Assembly: GCF_014805685.1 (NCBI RefSeq) | Contig: NC_060911.1 | Location: 6,111,212 to 6,175,211 of the forward strand | Direction of reading: 5' to 3' | DNA: 64,000 nucleotides | Source of the DNA: Silurus meridionalis | Lineage: Eukaryota > Chordata > Actinopteri > Siluriformes > Siluridae | Shown here: positions 47,701-64,000 of the stretch, in pieces | Layout: every line of letters starts with the position of its first letter | How positions within the stretch are numbered: the stretch's first letter is position 1 | Notes under the pieces: generated by a model | What the model saw: only the letters and a program-made list of their open reading frames with translations | What the model was told of the DNA's origin: nothing | Databases searched by the model: none | Translations under genes and position numbers: made by a program

Positions 47701-50700
47701 GTGTAGCCAAAAGAGTCTCCACAACTAGAGGCAAGTCGACAAACACTTCATTCTAGTTTTAAGATAAGGATTTCAGTGAGGACAACGCGAACAATAACAC
47801 GGACAGAAAGAAGTAAAACACTATGTACGCAAAGCACCTCGGCATCCTGGATTCGAAGGGAGTATGTGGAGTGGAGAGGTACCTCGGAGGAGGACAGGAA
47901 AGGGTGGCCCTCTCCACTGATGGGCAAAAAGTTGTCGCTTCCTCCGGGAAACTGAAAATGAATCCAAAACAAATAATCCAAAATGAGACAGACGTCGAAG
48001 GGAACAAAAAAGTTGCACATTCATCATTATAACCGACATTGTTAATATTGACCGAACATTCTTTTGACCCCCTGCTCGCCATCGACAATTCTTCAATGTT
48101 TAAATCAAATCATGTCTTCATTTTTCACACATTGTTGCCAGGGGAATTTAGCCCTTCCTAAATATGTATCCCACTGCCTGAAGACCCAGAACACAATTTT
48201 ATTCTTATATCATAATGTTAAAGATCTAGGGTAAGCTAGCTAAACAGTTACACACTTTCTTAGCAATACCACATCCACTGTAAAAAAAAAAAAAAAAAAA
48301 AAAAGACGAGCGAGAGCTCTTGAACTTGATTGCAGGAGCCAAGAACAAAAAAAAAAAACGAAACAGTAAACAAACCCAAAAAAACCCCCCCAAAAAAACA
48401 AACAAACAAAAAACCCCATAGTGTTACAAAACATATGATTTTGTGCATCATATTCTGAAGAAACTGGGAAAATTTTTAGTCTGCATCATACACGTCTATG
48501 ATCATCTATGCAGATGCTGTCTTGAGTCATGAGGGGTGGGGTGGGGGGGTTCTGACTACTGGACTTCTTGTACTGGACTCCTGGTATATTCTTGAAGTAT
48601 AATCATCGATTAAATCCGATCCATTACATGATTGAGTCTCAAAAAAAAAAAAAGGAGGTGCTTCTTATATATTTAATTATCGTTTTATCATCATTTCCGA
48701 CTTTTAGAACTTCACATCACCCCAGACTGAATTAAGACCCAGTTGTCTCTCCTTATGTGGTCAATTTATCGCTGTCTGGGAAAACTGGGACGAAGGTTTT
48801 ATGCCAGTGGAGATAATAACTGAAGCCCCGCTGATAAACGAATCCAATCTGAAGACAGCTTAAGTCCTGCTGTGACATTACGTCTCTCAGACATAGTGAA
48901 ATTACAGCATCACTCATCACTTATAAGTCATGTACTTTTAAGGTATTTGGCTGTTTGACATACATTATCAGTGCTGGTCAAAATTTAGGAAACACCTCGT
49001 CTTTTTTTTTTTTACACATGCATGTTCCTTTTTGCAACAAACTAGTTAAAAGGCAAAAACACACACAAGAATTTGGACCGAAAAAAAGTGGAGAGACGAG
49101 TCGAAAAAAGGACAACACGAGAGACGTTAGCAGACAACTTAAGGTTTGGGGTTGTTTTAGAGCAGGGAAAGTTGAAAACTTATCAGATGAAAAGAATACT
49201 GAACCAATATGGCAACCATTCCATACTTCGACACCATGCAATTGTGTTTGGACTGCAGCTAAACTCCAACATTCAACAAGACAACAAGCCAAAAGCATAC
49301 GCCCGAGCCAGGTAAGTGTTATTTAGAGAGCAAACATTTTGGCTGGATTGGTAAATAATGGAATTCCCTGCCCCATCACTGCACCCAAATCCTGTTTAAC
49401 TGCTCTGGGATGAACAGGTTTGCAAGAAGGAAATCTCCAAAATGGTAAACACGTCTGGAAAGTTTTACAGGCAAAGTATTTAAACTGAATGTTTAGAGAA
49501 AAGAACCGTCTAGATGCTGAGAGCGTGTAAAGCTGTTACTTGTGATTTTTCATTGGAATAAAGCAGAACATGTACATTGATATATTTGTTTGATCACTTA
49601 AATAAAAACAAACAAAAAACTAGTTTGTTGCATAAACAAATGGAGCATACATGCAAACAAGGTGTTTCCATTTTGACAGGTACTGAGAAGGTAAAGGGCA
49701 TTGCTCAAAACCACAGCCCTGGAAGCCTGTTGGTGCAGAGATTTGAACCCACAACCTTCTGATCAGCAGTCCAACACGTTCACACCACTGACATGCACTT
49801 TTGAAGGATTACAGCGATCACCTTTTGAACAGTATCGAATCCGTTAAAGGCTTGTGCGTCCAGGAACTCGGGATCCCCCGGCTGTCCGGTGCCATCGGTC
49901 AGATCCGAGTAAAAATTCAGATCCATTTGAAGACCTATCTGAGCATGCGCAAAAGACAATGAAATATGAACCGCAGGATGACGCCGGCGGGGTCGCCCCG
50001 AAAATCCGCCGGGTGAGCTGGTTTTCAAATAGTTTGGGTTTTATCCAGTTGACCCAGGCCAGGTTCACTCCTGGGCCTGAAATAACCCGGGTTAAATCCA
50101 CAAGGCACTCTCGCACACGACTCGGGCTGTCGCGCACGACTGACGCATAGTTCGCTGCGCGTAGCACGCGGCCGCTTGCACGACTTCCGGCGTCGTGAAT
50201 CCGTGCAAAAAAAAAAAAGACGGCGATCGGAATCGTTTATGTCTATAAAAAAACAACAACAAAAGAAAGCACAAGAAATCCACCAGGCAAGCGTGCTAGC
50301 AGATTATCTCCATGCTAACACTGTTTCCTTTTGAATGACAACCACATGGGGGGAGGATTAAACACACGGACACTGGCTACAGCCAAAATCCACCTTCCGC
50401 CCGGCGTTCCAAATCCTGGTACATTAAAACCAACCCAAATCGACTTCAAATCCCGTCAGATCGGTCCGAAACATCGGATCGCATCACACACAGGGGGATT
50501 TCTCCCCTTCACTCCTTCTCCTGTTCTTCTTCTCCTTCGCTCTGCGTCCTGCCACAGGCTGCTCAATCAAACCCGAGATACGGATTCGACCTCACAACTT
50601 GAGACGCTCCAAAACAGGGGAGGTAACGAGGCTCATACTATTTAACACGTGTGGGAGAAAAAAAAACTGGACTCCATAAACTTGACGCAAATCAAGCAGA

Positions 50701-52788
50701 ACGCACGACTACCCTCGATCGTTCGGGTTACACGCAGGAAACAGACGACAAAACAGGAGTCGCGTTGCCGGAAATAACACCCTCCCCCTATTACTGAAGT
50801 GGAACAGTCCGTAAAGGGGCCGAGCAGAGCCGGCTCAGCCTAATTGATTCAGTGTGATTCTTGAATCAGAGATGAGCTTATTAAAAGACACAATGGCATA
50901 GTAGTGATATATTTATAACATGCAATACTAAGCATGCATTTACTGTTGTATTGAAAGGCAAGACTTTATATTGATAAGGCAAAATCTACCTTTTCAGTGG
51001 TGGGCTTTGCGTTTCACACCAAGGCCTTCAGTGGTGTCCATACCTGAATCAATGCACCTCTTAATACAATCATTATGACACAACATCAATATTACAGAGG
51101 AACACACTATAACAGAGTGCCGCATCTCAGACAGGTATCTCATACAGCGAGAACGAACACCGTTACTAAAGCAAGAATGCCAATGAACACAATTCAACTA
51201 GTCTCCTTTCACTGCAGCCACAGCTGCACCACCCACATACATCATCTCTAGCAGAAGCATTTTACTGCAGAATATGCAAAATTACTACTGGATTTCCGTG
51301 CATTTTTATAGTTCCTTTCGAGTTCTTTAAACCCCGGGGATTACGGTTGTTCTGGAGATTTGAAATAAAGGTAAAAGGTGTTTTAATGCAAATTCTACAG
51401 ACGAGAATACAAAAAAATGGTTCTTGAAAAAGCCTAAAAACTATTTCAAACTGGTTGACCGTTCCTAACAATGTCCAGATGTTCTGAAAATGGCCTTGTA
51501 AGTAAATCTGAGACAAAAATAATTACTTCTCCTGTGTTAGGCATTATGGTAAAAAAAAAAAAAGCTATTACATCATACATATATATTTGAGATTGCGCAG
51601 TTTACTACAGACTTAGTTTGCGAGCTCCACCAAGATCTGAAAATGTGCATGTTTTGTATGCCTGCTAAATGGACCCAGTGATGCCAACTCGACTCTAATT
51701 GGTTGAAGCAACAGCTTCATTGTCATGTATTTGAAGCTACAGGTGCCGGCATTGTTGATTCTAAAGGCCTCAAGGCAAATTCCTTTGACCCTGGCAACAT
51801 GTGATGGCTGAAATACAATTGGACAACATGAACAGACACTACTGGAATCAGCGTAACCAAGAGAAAAGCTATGAAAGTATGAAATGAAGAGAATAGTCTA
51901 TCGGAAATAATTGTATACATTTATGGAAAAGTATATTAAAACGCAAGTCTGTGATTATGATGATCCGCCACTGCTTGTTATATATAAAAAAATAGTCTAC
52001 TAATAGAAAACTTGTGTTGGCCTATTTAATTAATCAATTTATATTATAATTATATTTATGTAATAATTGTGTATTTATATATTTAATTTTAATTCAAGTT
52101 GCTTTAAAATATAAATGATTCTGAATTTTTAATATTAATATTTGATTAGATGAAAAAAATACAGGATTCAGATCACACTGAAAACAAAAGGAGTCAGGGT
52201 TTCATTGTTCAGTCATCTACCACTAAATTCTCTATACTTCACGTTCTCTCATCTCCAGTTACAATAATCACACCAGATCAGATGCTCCATGTGAAATATT
52301 TTTCTAATATCAAGCCTGATATTTGCACCCCAGAACCTTGAATTAAAACCCACTGGTTCTAGCTCTACCATGATTCAGGAAACACCCCACAGAAGGATTA
52401 GGAAACTTGTGAGATTTCAATGAAGATCGAGAAGAAGCTTGAAGTTCCTAACTCGGTTTTATTAGCTCGAAGAGCAGAATCATGAAGTTGTGCTGTGACT
52501 GTTGATCGAACGAGGTCAATATTCCCAACTAGTGTAAAGGAAAGTCGTTTTCTGGAAGCAGATGATCCTCCAGCTGATTTGAGACTAGCTGCTAGGAGGC
52601 TAAGAACAAGGAAGTTAGTTGTTGAGGAGCGCTCTGGGTCTGGTGGCTTTCTTTCTTTCCAGTAAACTCCTTTTTTCATGGACAATCAAGAGGAACAAAG
52701 TGTGAACTAAGATGTCGGAGGTGGAGAAGGGACCAGACAGATGAGCTATTGACAGTGAGTAACTCTCGGCTTCTCTTCTTACCTCCAT
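40851..52788 (-). CDS. tox4: TOX4, HMG-box protein, complete with alternative N-termini
   Basis: TOX4 is a nuclear HMG-box protein, part of a PP1 phosphatase complex with PPP1R10 and WDR82. Exons (minus): 52783-52788 (ATGGAG), optional 49822-49934, 47883-47951, 45748-46020, 43956-44216, 43430-43750, 43209-43289, 42475-43104, 42126-42280, 40851-40908. Borders are GT-AG and phases agree. Skipping the optional exon gives 617 residues starting ME-FPGG, like human TOX4 (621). Using the ATG at 49924-49926 gives 650 residues. In the long form, the acidic N-part with [16 protein letters not shown] is at about 59-75, a KKGKKKK signal at about 285, the HMG box at about 292-362 ([16 protein letters not shown]), a Pro-rich region at about 371-580, and a Cys-rich end ([23 protein letters not shown]). 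Confidence 0.93.
41380..41470. repeat. Short relative of the 22265 repeat
   Basis: TCAAGTGGCTTTTATCGTCAT and GCTACACTAAACAACA match 22265-22390. It lies in the last tox4 intron. Confidence 0.5.
41729..41794. repeat. (TA)n microsatellite
   Basis: About 33 uninterrupted TA units in the last tox4 intron. Confidence 0.95.
44655..44975. mobile_element. Tc1-like transposon remnant in tox4
   Basis: It starts ATACTGTCAAAAGTATTGGGTCACCTG, a Tc1/mariner-type end. The degraded interior has no transposase frame. Confidence 0.5.
44990..45548. repeat. MITE copy (CTGTCAAAATTAAC family) in tox4
   Basis: It ends at AATTTTGACAGCCCTGATA. The interior matches 38945-39665 (CATCAGGACCCCAAACAG, CACACGGACGGTTTTAA). 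Confidence 0.55.
47009..47048. repeat. Perfect 17-bp palindromic hairpin
   Basis: CCTGAGGTAAAATATTA pairs with TAATATTTTACCTCAGG across a 6-base loop, in a tox4 intron. It is probably part of a MITE. Confidence 0.7.
47255..47340 (+). other. Orphan signal-peptide-like exon
   Basis: On the plus strand inside a tox4 intron, an ATG at about 47291 starts [10 protein letters not shown], a short hydrophobic leader, followed directly by a strong donor (GGTAAGTTT). This is the layout of first exons of fish immunoglobulin-type receptors. No partner exon is seen downstream, so it may be a relic or chance. Confidence 0.25.
48955..49620 (+). mobile_element. Tc1-like transposase remnant in tox4 intron 1
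   Basis: It begins CAGTGCTGGTCAAAATTTAGG, a Tc1-type end. Translated pieces recall the catalytic region (a [20 protein letters not shown] stretch resembling the family's QQDNxPKH motif). Frames are broken. Confidence 0.55.
49665..49795 (-). repeat. tRNA-like SINE unit beside the tox4 optional exon
   Basis: The plus strand shows AGATTTGAACCCACAACC (B-box complement) and the A-box complement near 49785. It is the same general type as the array at 19.5-23.3 kb and ends about 30 bases from the optional exon. Confidence 0.5.
49822..49934 (-). CDS. tox4: tox4 optional exon with second start codon
   Basis: The exon is 113 bases with acceptor CAGATAG and donor GTGATC. The ATG at 49924-49926 opens 35 codons ([15 protein letters not shown]...) in phase with the next exon. 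If spliced after ATGGAG, the first ATG reads seven codons and hits TGA overlapping the second ATG, so inclusion moves initiation to this exon. Confidence 0.75.
50995..51975. mobile_element. Possible hAT-type element
   Basis: The ends look inverted (CAGTGGTGGGCTTTGCG and GATCCGCCACTG). No clean 8-bp duplication or transposase was found. It lies in the first tox4 intron. Confidence 0.35.
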
Positions 52789-53266
52789 ACTCGCCCTGAA
52801 AACGACACGGATTCGCCTTCAAAACTCCAACCAAAGCGACTCAAAGCGCTAAAAAAAAAAAAAAAAAACTATAACATGGCAGCCGGTTTCCGGGTTAACA
52901 GCGGACATGGCGTCACCCACTGCCGCGGTTTTATTTATTTAATTTATTGATTGTTTATATGCTTTTACGACATTTGGGAACTTCCGACTTGGAGTCTACT
53001 ACTTTTCTCACCAGAATTTGGAAATACAATACAATACAATATACAGTGAACTCAATGAGACGGCTGTTGTTGTTGTTTTTTTTGTTCTGAGCGCCGCCAT
53101 GTTGAAATGACGTCATGGTATCGGGCTGGGAATCGGAGTTGCGCTCAAAAGTATGGCTCCTACTTGGAAGTCGGAAATCTTTCCATTTCTTTCTGAACGC
53201 AACACAAAAAAAGAATAAAAAAAGAAAGCAGCACTTCCGAACAAAAAATCCGAGTGTAGCAAATAA

Positions 53267-53334
<68 letters not shown>
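53267..53334. repeat. (TATC)n microsatellite
   Basis: About 17 perfect TATC units, with a second array at 53396-53457. Confidence 0.95.
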
Positions 53335-53394
53335 ATTCACCCATCTATTCATTTATTCATCCATGATCTATTAATTCACCAATTTATTGCAATT

Positions 53395-53395
<1 letters not shown>

Positions 53396-53457
<62 letters not shown>
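53396..53457. repeat. (TATC)n microsatellite
   Basis: About 15 perfect units, followed by degenerate CATC/ATTC repeats to about 53620. Confidence 0.95.
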
Positions 53458-53634
53458 ACCCATCCATTCATTTAGTCATCCATCATCTATTCATTCACAT
53501 TCACCTATTTATCCCTTTATTTTTTCCATTAATTCATTCAATTATTTATTAATCCACCCATCAGTTCATTCATTCACACAGGCATTTATTCATTAATCTA
53601 CATCTGCTCACACATTTTAAAATGTGCTCTTCTT

Positions 53635-54630
53635 CTTTCAGCTGCTCCCATTAGGGGTTGCCACAGCGGATCATCCGTCTCCATACTCACTGTCCTCTAC
53701 ATCTGCCCATGTCCAAACCATCTCAGTCACGCCTCCCTCAACTCAAAATGTCCTACATGCACGATCCCTCTAATAAACTAATTTATAATCCTGTACATCG
53801 TTGTCACTCCCAACGAAAACCTCAACATCTTCAGCTCTGCTACCTCCAGCTCCACCTCCTGTCTTTTACTCAATGCCACTGTCTCTAAACCATACAACAT
53901 CTCAGGTCTCACCACAGTCCTATAAACTTTCCCTTTCACTCTCACAGATACTCTTCTATCACAACTCACTCCTGCTATCACTATTCTCCACCCACTCCAC
54001 CCTGCCTGCACTCTTTTCTTCACTTCTCTAACACACTCTCCATTACTTTGCACTGTTGACCCCAGGTACCTGAACTCCTCCACCTTCTCCACCTCTTCTC
54101 CCTGCAACCGCACCACTCCACTGCCCTCCCTCTTATTCACACACATGTACTCTGTCTTACTCCTACTGACTTTCTCTCCAGCACGTACCACCACCTTTTC
54201 CAGGCTATTTTCAACCTGCTCCCTAATCTCACCCTAAATCTCAATATCACCCGCAATTACTAAAGTCCATTGAGACTCCTGTCTGACCTCGTCTGTCAAC
54301 CTGTCTATCACCACTGCAAACAGGAAAGGGCTCAGGGCCGATCCTTGATGCAGTCCAACCTCAACCTTAAATCAGTCTGTTGCTCCTACTGCCCACTTCA
54401 CTGCTGTCACACTGTCCTCATAAATGTCCTGCACCACCCTCACGTACTTCTCTGCCAAACCAGACTTTCTCAAACAATACCACAACTCCTCTTTTGGCAC
54501 TCTGTCGTACGCTTTCTCTAAATCCACACACACACAATCCCTAACACACAGATCTACATTTCTTCCAAGTAAGTACTTCATCCAAAACTTACAAAAGAGC
54601 ATAATTATCATCTCACTGTTAAGCACACAG
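53635..54630 (-). mobile_element. RTE-like LINE fragment (reverse transcriptase)
   Basis: The minus strand keeps two pieces of a reverse-transcriptase ORF: 54372-54626 (VDLEKAYDRVPKEELWYCL) and 53778-54194 (VEEFRYLGSTV; YRTVVRPEMLYGLET; KMLRFSLGVT). The 3' tail contains the complement of GCTGCTCCCATTAGGGGTTG. It is 5'-truncated and frame-broken. Confidence 0.75.
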
Positions 54631-55596
54631 CTGTTTTACTTGAACAGGCAAAAGAAAAAGTATGATGTCAACTGTTCCTACTGTTCCTCGTCCTACAATC
54701 ACTTGTACTACAGCTAGTAACCTAGTATTGTGTTTTTAAAGCAGGTCTGTTATTATGATACCAGAATGATGAAATAAACAGTTTCTATATCTATCTATAG
54801 ATTTATTTATCTATCCATCAATCATCCATTCACTCACTCACCACTTCTTTCACTTATTCATCCATCAATCATCTGACCATCCATTCATTAATAGCTTAAT
54901 TAATTAAATCATTCATTCATTCGCATGCATCCATCCGTTATTATATTTATCAGCGTTTACATGTTTTATATTGTATGCATTAATAATTACATAAAAAAAA
55001 TTAAATATGTAAATATTTTTTTAATGATATTTGTTTTTAAAGAGTTTATTATTAAATTGACCTAAAATCTCTGTTTTCCTCCACCTTTTTAATTTTCCCT
55101 CCAGAATTTGAATGGAAACAAGTTCATTTTATTTATTTATTAAATGATGTCGCTTATGGGGACCGACAATGAAGTGTGTGTGTGTGTGTGATTATAAGCT
55201 AATTAAGCACGCAAAATTTCTTTCAAAATCAGTTTATTTCCGTCTCATCAACCATTTTATTCTGAAATATGAATGCAATGTAAATGTTGAAAGTAAAAGA
55301 GAAAAAAAGACGTGTGGCATCTCTGCACATGAAAAACATTATTTGCAAAAGAACAATGTTTTGCTTTAAAACACTCCGAAAACTCTGCTTGGAGCAGATG
55401 ATCTTCACGGAGGTCAAAAGGAGAGCAATGAGCACAAATACAATCTTTACGAGTGTGTCGATCTCATTAAAACAACCCAATAGTGACACCTAGTGGCCAG
55501 AATGAAACATGTCTTCAGCGTGTGTTTCCCTGCTAGTCAGGCTCAAGCATTTCAGCAATCATCCTACTAGGGACAGAATAAAAAAGAGCGCAGGAA
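54631..55596. other. Intergenic stretch
   Basis: There are degenerate ATTC/ATCC simple repeats at 54785-54950 and a short TG run at about 55172-55190. No supported gene is present. It lies between the tox4 start and the slc12a 3' end. Confidence 0.45.
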
Positions 55597-55915
55597 TTTT
55601 ATTGGAAATTCTGGACAAAACATTGTAGTTTTTTCAAGAAAATAATAATTATAATAATAATAATAAAAATTAAAGGGCCCTAAAATGGATCTCTTGTCCA
55701 TCCACGATAACATGCAAGCACATTAATAAACAACATTAAAATAGCATGCTGAAACACTGACAAAATGTGCAACGATGCCTGCGTCATATTGCTCGAAAAA
55801 ACTCATCTCTGAATTGTCACACCTTCATCCCACATCGAATACAAACACAAAGCTGAAACAATGCCTTCACAATATTCATTCAAGCTGGAACACAGAAAAA
55901 ACTGTCCTAACAATA

Positions 55916-55975
<60 letters not shown>

Positions 55976-56295
55976 ATTCAAGGTCCATCTACTAGAACAA
56001 CCCCTGAGTCAATCCATGGAACACACTCACTGTCCCACTGTTTAATATATGTGTAATGTGTGTTTGTGTGTGTGTGCGCTGCTCTTCAGTTGGTTCGAAT
56101 CCTAGCGCTTCTACACACACTCATAGCCATTGGAAATAAAGAATTGGTGCTGGTGAGCACAGCCTGATGTGGATGGTGAGTGGGGCTTGATGGAGTAGGC
56201 GGAGCATGATTGAGACAAAGCCGGTGATGCATCAGTCGTGCCGCCTTCTGCTTAACAGTTCATTTAATCGTCAGTTAAATTACTTTCGATGGCAA
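55597..56295 (-). other. slc12a 3' untranslated region with (CA)n
   Basis: This follows the transporter stop codon. AATAAA on the minus strand at 55598-55603 is a candidate poly(A) signal. A CA microsatellite is at 55917-55968. The boundary is estimated. Confidence 0.4.
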
Positions 56296-63980
<7,685 letters not shown>

Positions 63981-64000
63981 TCACACACACACAGACACAC

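Noticed and set aside
52398..52685. A 95-codon minus-strand frame in the first tox4 intron
   Set aside because: No family resemblance was found, it is not in a tox4 exon context, and its length is possible by chance.

Overview
This is eukaryotic, vertebrate DNA, and almost certainly from a ray-finned (teleost) fish. It holds multi-exon genes with GT-AG introns and vertebrate orthologues (FACT subunit SPT16, TOX4, a K-Cl cotransporter). It is also dense in fish-type repeats: Tc1/mariner and hAT derivatives, a Gypsy-type LTR element, RTE- and L2-like LINE pieces, tRNA-like repeats and long microsatellites. I cannot name the species. There are no operons, CRISPR arrays or bacterial signals.

Region 1 (1-17.4 kb) is a local duplication of one small rhodopsin-type receptor gene on the minus strand. 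There are three copies: one cut by the window edge with a frame break (1-354), one truncated (6468-7059), and one intact at 249 codons (15340-16089). Three elements sit in or between the copies: a Gypsy-type LTR element (1776-5903, duplicated target CCATC), a hAT-like element (5960-6449, duplicated target CCTCAACA), and a near-complete endogenous retrovirus with 1.56 kb LTRs (7438-14393). The third gene copy carries the matching unoccupied sites for the first two insertions.

Region 2 (17.4-24.5 kb) has no convincing protein gene. It holds foldback and MITE-like elements and a cluster of about a dozen tRNA-like units. Three units face plus and the rest face minus, and part of the cluster is tandem with a spacing near 185-190 bp.

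Region 3 (24.5-37.7 kb) is a complete supt16h on the minus strand. Its 24 coding exons could be joined in phase, giving a predicted 1032 residues.

Region 4 (39.7-52.8 kb) is a complete tox4 on the minus strand with two possible N-termini. Region 5 (about 52.9-55.6 kb) is intergenic with a LINE fragment and microsatellites. Region 6 (55.6-64 kb) is the 3' part of a KCC-type slc12a gene on the minus strand, nine exons, running off the right edge.

The three host genes share strand but have unrelated jobs: a chromatin histone chaperone, an HMG-box transcription/phosphatase cofactor and a membrane ion transporter. supt16h and tox4 are also near each other in human (chr14q11), so that pair looks like old conserved synteny. 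The clearest points of interest are the retrovirus (tRNA-Trp primer site, gag and most of pol missing, env largely present), the tRNA-like array, the tox4 cassette-exon switch and the datable nested insertions.
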